Shown: positions 47,235 to 57,926, counted from the stretch's first letter. The stretch is 64,000 bases of DNA from Progne subis subis (GCA_022316685.1 JAKJHU010000050.1:87001-151000); one strand, 5' to 3'. Numbers and translations are program-made. Notes: generated by a model not told the origin, from the sequence alone.

Positions 47235-47572
47235 TGTAGCCTTCCCCATGAGATCAGACGGCCGCCGATGACAAAATAAGAGAGTCTATTCCTGGCTCCT
47301 TTGGGATATTACAGCTTTATTCACATGTCCTACTTTGTTTGCTGAACTGTCCCGATCGCTCCCCGGTCCCGAGTGTCCCCGGCCCCTCACCCGCTGTGGC
47401 TTTTTCCCCCAGGGGGGCAGGGCCCATGGGCGAGACCCAGAGGCATCACCCAATCAGGTTCAGAAGGAGGGGGGTGGAAACCGGACCCAGCCCAAGGGGG
47501 ATGGGCACCAGTCAGACAGAGACAGATATAAAAGAACACCATAAATATAGACCCAATCAATGCATTACAATA
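47235..47572 (-). repeat. ERV-B 3' LTR
   Basis: In element orientation it is the downstream LTR, preceded by the PPT. The expected 5' terminal TG has become TA (plus 47571-47572). The polyadenylation signal AATAAA on the minus strand is at plus 47316-47321. Confidence 0.92.
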
Positions 47573-47586
47573 TTTCCCCTTTTCTT
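47573..47586 (-). other. ERV-B polypurine tract
   Basis: On the minus strand, AAGAAAAGGGGAAA directly adjoins the LTR start. Confidence 0.85.
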
Positions 47587-47704
47587 ATTAAATTAAGGAG
47601 GAGGACTCGATTTGTGGGAGATACTCAGAGTTTGGCCCTTGAGTACCTTTAAAGTTGCAAAATAATAACCTTTAGGACAAACAAAACTGTCTAGAAAAAC
47701 ACTG
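47587..47704. other. Short pol-LTR spacer with no env
   Basis: Only 118 bp separate the end of pol from the PPT, with no membrane-span or glycoprotein sequence. env has been lost entirely. Confidence 0.75.
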
Positions 47705-50469
47705 TTAAGGAATGACAATAATTAGAAGGAGAAGGTTCGGCACTTTCTCCTCCTCCAGGCAGCACTGGCCACTTGTGGAGCCTCTGCAGGTGTTTTTGTG
47801 ATTTTTGGGGATGAAGGGTTTCACCCACTTGGCTGGCACCCACTTGGGACCTGAGGGAGTGGACACGCAGGCGTACCCATGACCCCAGGTGATCAGATCA
47901 TGAGGACCCTCTGTTCCCCTGGTTGCTGGATCCTTTATCATTACCGGTGGCTTTGCTTTCAGCAGCAGTTGGCAGTTCTCTCTGAAATGGTGCACAATTG
48001 GTGGGTTAAGATTGTCAAACGTACAATTTAAAAAGTTTAGAGTGAACAGGGCCTTGGACAACTGGATTTGGGGTGTTTCTAATTTTAGAGACTGATGTTG
48101 TTGGCTGAGGACCCTTTTGAGATTTTGGTGGGTCCTTTCCATGATGGCCTGACCTGTCGGGGAGTAGGGGATGCCTATTTTGTGCTCTACTCCCCATTGC
48201 TGCAGGAAGCTTCTGAACTCCTTGGATGTGTATGTGGGTCCATTATCAGTTTTTATTGATTTGGGGATGCCCAGGAAGGAGAAAGCCTGTATTAGATGTT
48301 AAATGGCATCACTAGACTTCTCCCCTGTGTGGGCAGAGGCATAGACAGCTCCAGAGAAGGTGTCTACAGATACGTGGACATACCTTTGCCTACCAAAGGA
48401 CATGATGTGGGTCACGTCTGTCTGCCATACCTCACAGCTGTTCAATCCCCTGGGGCTTGCTCCTGCACTCAGGGCTGGGAGTGCATGTTGCTGGCACGAG
48501 GGACACATTGACACAATTGCCTGAGCCTGTTCCCGAGTTAGATGGAACTGGCGGACGAGGCCTGGTGCATTCTGGTGAAAAAGCTGATGGCTGATTTTGG
48601 CTTGTTCGAAGATGTCTGGGAGTGGGGCCATCTCCACAGGCGCAGCAAGAGCATCAGCCCTTCTGTTGCCCTCGGCTATGAATCCTGGTAAATCGGTGTG
48701 TGATCTGATGTGCATCACATAAAATTGTTGCTTTCGGTGGGAGATCAGATTTACTAGTTTCCAGAGCAAGTTGAAAAGTGCAGAATTGGAGACCTCACTC
48801 AGTACAGCTTGTTCAGCTCTGGATACTACACCTGCTACATAGGCCGAATCTGTGACCAAATTGAATGGTTCAGGAAATTTTTCAAAAGTTCTAACAACTG
48901 CAGCCAACTCAGCTACCTGAGGTGATCCTTCCACCTTGACAATATCTTTTTCCCACTGCTGAGTTTGAGGATTTTCCCATGTTATTACTGGTTTATGAGA
49001 TGTTCCAGATGCATCTGTAAAAACGGTTAAAGCCTATAAAGGCCTCCTACTCTGAACACTTTTTAATGATAATTTGAACTGAATTTGTTCTCTAAATAAT
49101 TTGTGAGCAGGCTGATGAATTGAAATTTGACCTGTGTAGCTCTCCAGAGCAAACTGCAAAGCTTCATTTTCATGAATCAGGTGCTCCAACATTGCTTTTG
49201 TGATTTGGCCCGAGTTTACCTCAACTGGGATGCGCATACACTCAAAATCACTTCCTGCCAACTCCCTGATCCAGGTCCCGGCTTTCCGGATCAATTCTGC
49301 TACCAGTTCCTGTGGCCTGGTCATTCTTTTGGACTGGTGGTGACGGAGGAAAACCCACTCTATTATTAAGAGGGGATCCCTACAGTCTTTGTCCTTTGTT
49401 GATTTTTCCACTCTTTCCCACTGAAAAATCATCCCATGTAAGTGTGGCAATTTGCCTAAAATGATGAATTTAAATGGCAATTCTGATTTGCACCTGTTGG
49501 CCTGTCTGGTGGCCATACAGTCCTGTACCTTTTCTAGGGCTGTTCTTGCCTCTTGGGTGAGGGTCCTCGGAGAACTTAGCTCCTCTCCCCCTTTTAAAAG
49601 ATTAAAGAGGGGGTCTAGGTCTTCAGTCTTGGCTAGGCTTCAGACCTAGCCAAGGTCTTACCCAATTTAAGGAGCCACACAACTGCTGGACATCTGCTAA
49701 GGTCCTGGTGTTATTTTTGACAACCAATTTTTGCGGCACAATGGTCTGCTTACCAGTCTCCAGACCCACGTACTTCCAAGGTGGCATCCTTTGAATCTTT
49801 TCCTCCTGAAGCTCAAACCCTGCAGCAATCAAAGAATTGATTGTCAGGTCAAGTGCAGTGGGACAGTAAGTCATCACTTGGGGGCACACACGAGCACATC
49901 ATCCATGTAGTGCAGGATGATGGCTTCTCCTACAGCTGCACGCACTGGGGACAGCAGGGAAGAGAGGTACCACTGACAAATAGATGGCGAGTTTTTCATC
50001 CCTTGGGGAAGAAATTTCCAGTGGTATCTTTTCCTCGGGGCTTCTTGGTTGAGGGTAGGAACTGAGAAGGCGAAATGTGGGGCATCATCAGGGTGTAGAG
50101 GGATCTGGAAAAAACAATCTTTGATATCAATAATTGCCAAATTCCAATTTTGGGGGGAGCATTGCCGGGGATGGCATCCCTGGTTGGAGAGAACCCATGT
50201 CCTCAATGACATTATTAATTTGACAGAGACCTGTGGAGGAGCTGCCACTTGCCTTTTTTTGCCTTTTTTATAACAAAGACTGGGGAATTCCATGGAGATA
50301 TGGTTTCTACAATGTGGCCTTTAGCTAGCTGTTCATCCACTAGCTCCTGGAGTGCCTTCAGTTTTTCTTTACTGAGCGGCCACTGCTCTACCCAGACTGG
50401 TGAATCAGTTTTCCAATTGAGTTTCTGGGTAGGGTGCTCTTCAGTGGCCGCAGCTTGAAAAACCAGGGG
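47705..50469 (-). pseudogene. pol: ERV-B pol (RT-RNase H-integrase), multiply broken
   Basis: On the minus strand, fragments match ERV-A pol in order. RT with an intact YMDD (plus 49898-49909) lies in 49874-50293. A frame-shifted RT connection piece is at 49623-49889, then the rest of the RT connection toward RNase H at 49034-49516. RNase H, integrase zinc head and first catalytic Asp lie in 48299-48934, and the integrase core end and C-terminus in 47705-48142. Breaks are frame changes near 49890 and 49620, an in-frame stop ending the 49034 piece on its 3' side, and another at 48296-48298 inside the integrase core. The 5' end of pol is cut off by ERV-C at 50469. The protein could not be made. 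Confidence 0.9.
50463..50469. repeat. Probable target-site duplication of ERV-C, left copy
   Basis: CCAGGGG before ERV-C and CGAGGGG after it (53707-53713) differ at one base. The last five bases, AGGGG, are identical. If only AGGGG is the duplication, two extra bases (CG) follow the CA of the right LTR. Confidence 0.6.
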
Positions 50470-50766
50470 TGTGGGAGATTAGGGACAGGCTGGTCGGAAG
50501 ATATCGCGTTGTACGGGTAGACAGAACCCCTCCCTCAACACTTAGTTGTTTAGTGTCCTTGATAAGGTAAGCAACACGTAACTTGTAACGTAAGCAGACG
50601 GATGTGATGTAGCAAACAGAGGTTTTATAACTCCATGTAATCAGTTAATAAAACTGCCATTTAGCCATCCACCACACTGTTGTCTGTGAGCTGGTGGCCC
50701 GAGCAGCCTGGGTGTGGCTGCCGTGTTGTTCCTGAACCAGGTCGCTACACCTCAGCAGAGGCAGCA
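50470..50766 (+). repeat. ERV-C 5' LTR
   Basis: It runs from TGTGGGAGAT to GGCAGCA. It has TTTTATAA at about 50623-50630 and AATAAA at 50647-50652. The right boundary is set by the PBS two bases downstream. Confidence 0.9.
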
Positions 50767-50768
50767 AG

Positions 50769-50786
50769 TGGTGCCGAAACCCGGGA
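50769..50786 (+). other. Primer binding site, tRNA-Phe type
   Basis: TGGTGCCGAAACCCGGGA matches the complement of a vertebrate tRNA-Phe 3' end as I know it. This is unlike the tRNA-Lys PBS of ERV-A and ERV-B. Confidence 0.85.
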
Positions 50787-50884
50787 GCCGCCCGGGAGAG
50801 TGGGAGTCGCCTGGACGGGTGAACTGACGGCCGAGCGGCAGGGCCAGCTTGGCGGGGGGGGATGCCCCCGGACCAACAAGGAGG

Positions 50885-52130
50885 ATGGAAGCCCTCATGA
50901 AGGTCGTATCTCAGATTCATAAACAGTGGGGGATTGATTGTAAAGCAAAAGATTTTACCCTCGTAGTGACGAGGCTTTTGCAACTTAAAGTCATTGACCG
51001 ACCGGTGGATATTCTCCACCCAGATATATGGGGTCAATGCACGAAAGCTCTTGCCGAAGACACAATGTCTTCCAGCTTGGGGAAAAATCTTAAGGCATGG
51101 GGAAAAATCATGCAAGCAAAAGGCTCTGCAAGAGCAGGAGACCTGGAAAGCTGCACAAAATTGTCTAAGATTTATGCCGCAGCTCGGTGTAGCAGCAGCA
51201 ATGCAGGCTGTTTCAGAGAGAGCTTTTTCAGAGGATTATCAGAGCGTGGAAAAATGTGGTCTGAAGGTCGATGACTGTGCTAAGGGCTGCTGCTAAGGTT
51301 GATTCTGCCGACTGCAGAGACTTGGAGGAGCAAAATCTCCCTCCAAAGTCTTCAAGCCCAGAATTACCTGCTGAAGGAAAAAGACAAGCAAAATTGTTTT
51401 GGGATAGTTTAGCTGAGGAAGCCAGGAATATTGCCAGGAATTCTGCCGCGGGATCGCTGGTAGGGGGGGCTGAGGAGGAACCCCCACCCTATGCAGCAAT
51501 GGGTTGCATTGGATCCCTGGGAGAAAACAGGAATGTAGTTGGACTGGAACATTTGTTAGATAACGGGGAGACGGAAAACAAAGAAGGTCTTTTAAATAGT
51601 GTGCCTATTGCCAACAAAAACAAAGACAGTTTGTTTGATAACACGGACTCATGCGAGCAGAAGAAGGGGGGAGAAGTCAAAGGGGGAATTAAAGCTAATC
51701 TTTGCCAAAAAGATTCTTTTAAGGCACACAGTTTAAAGGGGGGAAGAAAGGGGCGGCTCAGCCCTGAGAGAAAGGGGCGGGGGCCCAAAGGGAAAGGACG
51801 GCCCAGCCCTGAGGGAAAGGGGCGGGGTCGGAGCCCAACCAAAGGCTCCGGAGCCTGGAAGCAGCCAGTCAGTCGTCTTCCGGCTCTGAATCGGACTCTA
51901 GCTCACATGACTGGGACTCTGGCTCCGGCTCTGACAAAGAGGAAATAACAGTATATAAAATTAGTAACAACAATGTTTCTACTTGGGTTGAGGGGAAGTC
52001 AGAAAAAGAACGAACTCCTCTCACAGACTGGAAGAAGATAAAAATGGCATGCTTTAAATGCAGCCAGGCATTTAAATTGGCCAAACATGCAAATTATCAG
52101 ACTCCTACCTTCAGTACCCCGATCAATTAA
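50885..52130 (+). pseudogene. gag: ERV-C gag fragment, frameshifted, alpharetrovirus-like matrix
   Basis: The ATG at 50885 begins MEALMKVVSQIHKQWG and continues to a segment with LKAWGKIMQ. The overall look (start, length, Trp-Gly segment near residue 80) recalls the alpharetroviral matrix domain. This is recognition from family knowledge, not an alignment. Further matrix/p2-like sequence continues in another frame (50994-51296), and a third frame (51271-51948) carries a PPPY late-domain motif (51481-51492) and Arg/Lys/Gly-Pro-rich sequence. The frame changes show it is broken. Beyond about 51950 a short capsid-like stretch with LTDWKKIK survives before the deletion. Capsid is mostly lost and I see no nucleocapsid zinc knuckle. 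Confidence 0.7.
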
Positions 52131-53220
52131 ACCCTATCAGAATTCTCACAGCATGCAGACACAGGAGAGAGGCCACACCTGGCACCTCCTCCTCCTCCAG
52201 TCCTTTAGCTATTTACCAAAAACCTAAGTCAGATCCTTACAATCCGTTTCTTAGTGTGTTAAATGCTACCTTTTTGTTGTTGAACCAATCCAATCCACAC
52301 TTTACAAAATCATGCTGGTTATGTTATAATGCAGAACCTCCTTTTTATGAGGGCGTTGCCCTTGATGCTCTTGAATATTCTGCAGCAGATAATCCACACA
52401 ACTGTAGGTGGGACACCCCCCAGAGAGAAATTACCCTGAGTCAAGTCAGAGGCTGAGGCAAGTGCTTTGGCAGTGTAACCTTAGCAAAGCAGATGGGAAA
52501 TATCTGTGCTGAGTTCATCCAATCTAGCCAAAAGACTGATAAGTGGGCAGTTCCATTCGTACCAGGAATGTCGGTCTGTCAACAATCTGGGATAACCCCC
52601 TGTGTGTACCTTGGCAAACAATAACCTTGCTGACTTTCGTGTCCAAGTTCTGATTGTTCCTAGAGTCCTGTATCACCAAGAAGAGGAAATGTATCGCTTT
52701 TTAGAAGAAACCATCCAGCTCTACAAAAGAGAAGTAATGACAGGTATAACCATTGCAATGCTCCTTGGCCTAGGAGCTGCCAGTACAGCCACAGGTGTTT
52801 CAGCTCTTGTGACCCAACATCAAGGACTTTCTCAGCTGCAAATGACCATTGACAAGGACTTGTTAAGAATTGAAAAATCCATCTCCTCTCTGGAGGAACC
52901 TATCTCCTCACTTTCAGAAGTCGTCCTGCAGATCAAGCGAGGACTGGACCTCTTGCTCATGCAGCAAGGAGGCCTGTGTGCCGCCTTGAGAGAAGAATGC
53001 TGGTTTTATGCAGACCATACCAGAGTCGTGCAAGACTCCATGGCTGAACTGAGAGAAAGACTAGCCCAGAGAAAGAGAGAGGCCCAACAAGGATGGTTCG
53101 AGTCATGGTTCAATCAGTCCCCATGGCTGGCCACCCTTGTTTCCACCCTAATAGGCCTCTCACCATTATACTCTTGATATTGTTTTTTGGGCCTTGCATT
53201 TTAAACAAGTGAGCATCGTT
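52131..53220 (+). pseudogene. env: ERV-C env fragment, gammaretrovirus-type
   Basis: The surface-subunit part (52256-52456 frame) carries the CWLC motif (52313-52324) seen in gammaretrovirus-type Env. It is followed, after a stop, by a GITPCV-like surface C-terminal segment near 52590. The transmembrane-subunit part (52602-53177) has a hydrophobic fusion-peptide-like stretch (ITIAMLLGLGAASTATGVSA) and a heptad region. The conserved IKRGLDLLLMQQGG segment is followed by C-x6-C with Trp in place of the usual second Cys. A stop at 53175-53177 precedes the membrane anchor, which is still recognisable just downstream in another frame. The N-terminal surface domain is missing. Confidence 0.85.
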
Positions 53221-53392
53221 TGTTGAGAGCCATTTAGAGAAAGTCAACATCCGATTTGTTGAATGCCTGCAGTTACTGCGAAGTGCACTTATTACTAACA
53301 TGTTATATCACTTTTGTATCCTATTATACTAACTTTAACAGCTTTTGCATTTTTTATAACATTTATACTTTTATAGGTTTTTTACTTAATCA

Positions 53393-53411
53393 TGGGGGGG
53401 TGGGGGGGAGA
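53393..53411 (+). other. ERV-C polypurine tract
   Basis: A G-run broken by one T and ending GGGAGA directly adjoins the right LTR. Confidence 0.8.
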
Positions 53412-53706
53412 TGTGGGAGATAAGGGACAAGCGGTCGGAAGATATGCATCGTACGGGTAGACAGAACCCCTCCCTCAACACTTAGTTGTTTAGTGTCCTT
53501 GATAAGGTAAGCAACATGTAATTTGTAACGTAAACAGATGGATGTGATGTAGCAAACAGAGGTTTTATAACTCCATGTAATCAGTTAATAAAAATGCCAT
53601 TTGCCATCCACCACATTGGCTGTCTGTGAGCTGGTGGCCCGAGCAGCCTGGGTGTGGCTGCCGTGTTGTTCCCGCACCAGGTTGCTACGCCTCAACAGAG
53701 GCAGCA
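53412..53706 (+). repeat. ERV-C 3' LTR
   Basis: A 295-bp copy with TTTTATAA at about 53563-53570 and AATAAA at 53587-53592. It ends GGCAGCA, then CGAGGGG before ERV-B sequence resumes. Confidence 0.9.
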
Positions 53707-54573
53707 CGAGGGGTCATCTGGAATGCCAACTGTGACCCCCCACTGGTCCATCAGGTCTCTCCCCCATAAGGGCTCTGAATAGCCTAAAACAAATGGACGC
53801 AGTGTAGCTAATTGTCCATTTGATCCCTTAATTTGCACAACACTTTTTGATTGTTTTGCCCATTTCATTCCCCCTATACCTTCTACGAGCCCAGCCACAT
53901 TTTGCAGTTCCCAATGTGAGGTACAATCCTTTCTGGTACAATGTTACATCCGCGCCTCTGTCCGAAACCCCTTTGAGGTTTATTACTTCCCCACTGTGAC
54001 GGACTTCACACTCTATTATGAGTTTGTCCCTTGCAATAACTCATGTGGGGCAAACCTCAAGGTGTTTGTTCCTTGTGCTGTTTTTTCCAGGGAACGGGTC
54101 AGGGGCTGGAATTGCCTGAGCTATTATCTGCCCCTTAGGCAGAAACAAAGGTGGATGGGCACAGCACAGCCAGAGAACTAGTTGTTTAGGGTTTGATGAA
54201 ACTGGACCAGGAAGGATCTCGATCTCTCTCGGTGTGTACTTGGTGTCCCCAAGGATGACATACTTACTGCCAACATGTTGCCAGGGGCCCAGCACTTATA
54301 GATCCAATGAACCTAAATGCCAGTCTGCGTCACTTAGGTGCAAGGACTCTGTCAGTCGCAACCTAAAAGGCTCTTGGAAACAATTGGTGGTTAAACAGGG
54401 TCCGCTTACGTCATGATCTGAAAGGGTCATATCTGATGACTTCTGCTGAAAGGTAGAACTGATTTTAACAGGATTATTTAATTTAACATTTGCATTTTTT
54501 AGTTTTTTCTCCTCCCCCCTCTGATTTGCCCTATTTATGTCAGCATGCTGGGCAAATGAGTGCTGACATTTTA
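53707..54573 (-). pseudogene. pro: ERV-B pro (dUTPase-like plus retropepsin), broken
   Basis: On the minus strand, the pieces at 54296-54697 and 54041-54295 match the linker and dUTPase-like part of ERV-A pro (KGQIIAQAIP corresponds to KGQIVAQIIP). The 53692-53898 frame holds the protease C-terminal half with EGIGGM and GRDLMDQWG. The catalytic triplet region (plus about 53952-53962) reads Asp-Arg-Gly instead of Asp-Thr-Gly. Stops separate the pieces, and the 3' end is cut by ERV-C. The enzyme would be inactive even if it were expressed. Confidence 0.85.
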
Positions 54574-56385
54574 GTTTTTTGAAACATTCCCTTTGAGCTC
54601 TTGAAACCTCCCGCCCCCATTGTCCCAAAAGTCCATAAATTGTTTCTTTAAAGGACATTGAGATGCCCAATGTCCAGCCTGATCGCACAGGAGACAAGTT
54701 CTTCTTTTGGATGGTGGCTGTGGCGCAGGCACAGGGGGCATGGCATCTGCTGCGGCAGCTCTTTGCGGTGGTCTGAATGCATCTCTGGAACTGTGATTAA
54801 GGTGTGCACTCATGAAGGGAACTTTCTGGGTACAAACATGCAGCATGTCATCTAAGGTTGGAGCCGGGTCCATCGGCAGGCTGAGGTTGGCTGCCTTACA
54901 CTGTTCGTTTGCTGTTGGTCAGTGCCATCTCCTCCAGGACATGTTCTTGGGCCCCTTCATTCTTAACCTGTAGCTCAACAGCTCGAGTTAGTCGCTCAAC
55001 AAATATTACAAAAGGTTCTGATGGCAGCTGCTTAATTTTACTATAGGGTTGAAAGGACCCATCGGGTTGGATTGAAAAGAATGCTTTTGAAGCAGTCTCT
55101 TTAATACGTTCTAAAACAACTAAAGGAATTTCTTGAGCTTGTTTTAGTGCTGCAGTCCATTCACCATCACCACATAGATGTTCTAACCAAATTGGCAAAT
55201 TATTATTATCAATAGCCGTTTCAGGATTTTGCCAAAGCTCTGCGAGTAAATATCTTAATCTTCTTTTCCATGTGGAGTCCCAAAGCCTGAACTGTGTGAA
55301 TGAAAGGAGGGCAGAAAAAAGCTGCCGGAGGTCAAAGGGAACAATAGTATTCCCTGCTAAATTTGCTTTTAAAAGGCTGCGAAAATAATCACTTTCGTGT
55401 CCAAATTTGGCCTGAGCTTTACACAAATCCTGGATCGCTTGTTGTGGGAATGGATCCCAGTTACTGTGGACAGCACCCCCGCTTTTTGACCGTCAGTATG
55501 TGACAGGGGTGGCCAAGAAGCCAGAATAATTTCCTGCTTCCGGGTTCCCAGCTCCCCTCCCCCACCCCCCGGGGCATGGGAACTGGGACAGTGGGTGGGG
55601 AAACCATGGGAACCAGGGGCAGGGAGGGGCTGGAGGCTTGAGTCACACGGGGAGGAGTTGGAGGGTGGAGGTTTGAGGGTAGGGGGTGGAGTCAGAGGAG
55701 AGGGCAGTGCCAGGGGTGGCACTGAAGGAAAGGGGGGGTCTGGGGGGAGGAAGGGATTGTGAAGGGGATTGTGGGAAGTAGGGACAGACAGAGGGATAAG
55801 CTCCTCATGGCTTGGGAGCACATGGCTTCGGCCATTTTGGGAAACACAGGAGTCCCCTCCATCTTGTGATCCTCCTTCCGTACTAAGACTAGCTTGGGAT
55901 TCACTAAGATGGGGGTTTTGTGCACTCGAACTGCCTGCAAAAGTAAACCTAACTCTGGGTTTGCAAACTGGGGAAGAAGGCAGTTTTGGGGAAAGCTTAG
56001 GGGTTTCTTGAGAAATATCCAATTTTGGGGAAGGGGTTTTGAGGTCAGGATAGGGAGAAACTGAGGAAACTGGGGAAAGTCCACAAGGAACCGGCTTTTT
56101 ATTCTTTTCATTTTGTTTTTGCATTGCAAATAGAATCTGCAGGCTCCAAAGAGCAAAATTTGCTTTTTCTTTATCATTAGGGGAGCTTGATTGAGACAAT
56201 TCTTTTGCAACAGTTTCCCAAAATTCTGGGGAGTTTATTTGCTCAGATACCTCTGGAAATTGAGCAAATAACCACTGAAGGAATTTTTTTAATTGCTTCT
56301 TGGAAATATGGGTTTTCCCATCCTCCAAGGCATTTAAAATATTGTAATAGACCCTCTTTTGAGACACAGATAATTTCTCACCCAT
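54571..56385 (-). pseudogene. gag: ERV-B gag, frameshifted
   Basis: On the minus strand the ATG at 56385 starts MGEKLSVSQKRVYYN, aligning with the ERV-A gag start. The matrix-like domain is followed by a long Pro/Ser-rich linker that is much less CpG-rich than in ERV-A. The matrix/linker frame runs to 55369. Capsid continues in another frame (54896-55426) with a major homology region around PSEPFVIFVERLTRAVE. Nucleocapsid is in 54571-54873 with one CCHC knuckle (plus 54655-54696). Breaks near 55400 and 54890 separate the three parts. Confidence 0.9.
54574..54580 (-). other. ERV-B gag-pro slippery site
   Basis: On the minus strand, A AAA AAC in the gag frame is followed at once by the gag stop TAA. 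It is the same heptamer, at the same place, as in ERV-A. Confidence 0.8.
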
Positions 56386-57002
56386 TTTTGGCTCAGATTT
56401 TAAGTTTCTGTGTCCTGTCTATTGTGACTGAGAAATTGCAAGGAAGAAAAAGAGAAAGAGAAAAAAAAACCCCTTGCTGGAGAGAAAAAAAGCCAAAAAA
56501 GGGGGAAACAGTTTCCTTTTCCACTCCCTGAAGCCGATAAAAGCACTTTGAAGGTGTTTACTCTGAAAGTAAAACCTTCTCCGATAGAGGGAAAAACCCT
56601 TTTCCCTGAGGAATCCCACCTCTGAAGAAAATTTTCCCTTAGAAAACCAAAAGTGGTACTCACAAAAATTCCAGCGTTTTCCTTTCTTTCCTCATTCCTC
56701 GTTTTGCCTAAGACTGACCCTTTTTGGTGCAAAAAGGGCTTCTAGTCGGTTTCCTGAATTAGTTTTCCACGAACACGTGGTCACTCTCTCTGGGAGCAGC
56801 CTGCTGGTCGTTAGGTCTTCTTTGCAGCACTCCGATGGGATTTTTGAGTCCAAGAGAGAAAACTGCAGCCCTTGCCTGTAGAATCCTGTATCTGGAGACT
56901 CCACAGCGAACGCCAAGCCTGATGGGTGTGTCTCTGCATGAGTTTCTTTGGCCACATGCTGAGTGATTCTTCCAGCTTTTTGGGAACCTTTTGTGGCTTC
57001 AA
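56386..57002 (-). other. ERV-B untranslated leader
   Basis: A 617-bp leader between PBS and gag. ORFs within it (for example 56400-56732 and 56692-56955 on the minus strand) do not resemble retroviral proteins. Confidence 0.6.
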
Positions 57003-57020
57003 GCCCCAGTTCAGGTGCCA
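57003..57020 (-). other. ERV-B primer binding site, tRNA-Lys-like
   Basis: On the minus strand, TGGCACCTGAACTGGGGC lies two bases after the LTR. It is closest to tRNA-Lys primer sites, with about three mismatches to the common Lys-3 form. Confidence 0.65.
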
Positions 57021-57022
57021 GA

Positions 57023-57360
57023 TGTAGCCTTCTCCATGAGATCAGATGGCCGCCGATGGCAAAATAAGAGAGTCTATTCCTGGCTCCTTTGGGATATTAC
57101 AGCTTTATTCACATGTCCTACTTTGTTTGCTGAACTGTCCCGATCGCTCCCCGGTCCCGAGTGTCCCCGGCCCCTCACCTGCTGTGGCTTTTTCCCCCAG
57201 GGGGGCAGGGCCCATGGGCGAGACCCAGAGGCATCACCCAATCAGGTTCAGAAGGAGGGGGGTGGAAACTGGACCCAGCCCAAGGGGGATGGGCACCAGT
57301 CAGACAGAGACAGATATAAAAGAACACGATAAATATAGACCCAATCAATGCATTACAACA
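57023..57360 (-). repeat. ERV-B 5' LTR
   Basis: 338 bp. On the minus strand it begins TGTTGTAATGCATTG and ends AGGCTACA, with AATAAA at plus 57104-57109. The target duplication ATAACT follows at 57361-57366. Confidence 0.93.
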
Positions 57361-57366
57361 ATAACT

Positions 57367-57926
57367 AATATATTCTGCTGAGAAACTGAGAGGAACACAG
57401 AATGGATGTAATGATGTACAGTAATAATGCTTCATACCTCATATGACTTGTTGTGCCTGAAGGTATTCAGCACCTCCAGGTTTCTCACACTCTACAGTGT
57501 ATCTGGGCATATAATAATCTCATATATCTGACTAAAATATTGGTCATTTATCACTAAACTTCATGTCCTCTGGAACTGGAAAACACTAATTAGCCAAGTA
57601 TGACCTGATCCACAGCCTTAGCAACAAAGGTGAAGATGTCCTGAGTTCTGACATGGATTCTTGGTGTGGCCTTGGATACTTCATTTTCTTATGCCTCCTC
57701 ATGATCACATTTTAATGATTTAAGGAAAATAGCATTTAATCAGTTATCTCTCCAGGGTATGTTAATGCTTAACCAATCAACTATGAAGCACGATATTTTC
57801 CAGAGCTCTTGGAAATGTGCTTTTTATCCTGCTGATGAAGAACCTCTGTCCTCATGATACTGTGAATCTTTAGCCTTTTCACAACCAATTTTAAAGGGAA
57901 AAAGACAAGGGAGAGTTGCAAATTCA
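57367..57926. other. AT-rich spacer
   Basis: No gene or repeat is recognised. Confidence 0.55.

Larger units (their letters stand above)
50470..53706 (+). mobile_element. ERV-C: pol-less chimeric ERV nested in ERV-B
   Basis: A 3.2-kb plus-strand element: LTR (297 bp), tRNA-Phe PBS, gag fragment, env fragment, PPT, LTR (295 bp). It splits the ERV-B pro/pol junction. Joining the sequences on either side of it restores continuity with the matching part of ERV-A. No RT, RNase H or integrase motif is present, so it was mobilised by another virus's enzymes or lost pol after insertion. The LTRs differ by about 16 substitutions and 4 small indels. Confidence 0.9.
47235..57360 (-). mobile_element. 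ERV-B: defective class II provirus, minus strand, interrupted by ERV-C
   Basis: Both ends carry 338-bp LTRs that differ at seven positions, flanked by a perfect ATAACT duplication (47229-47234 and 57361-57366). Reading on the minus strand from 57360: LTR, tRNA-Lys-type PBS, gag, pro, [ERV-C in opposite orientation], pol, PPT, LTR. Gag, Pro and Pol are clearly related to those of ERV-A but carry many stops and frameshifts. Only about 118 bp lie between the pol end and the PPT, so env is absent. Without ERV-C the element is about 6.9 kb. Confidence 0.93.

Noticed and set aside
57175..57435. 86-residue minus ORF at the ERV-B 5' LTR
   Set aside because: Spans the LTR edge into flanking DNA, and the equivalent frame is not kept in the other LTR.
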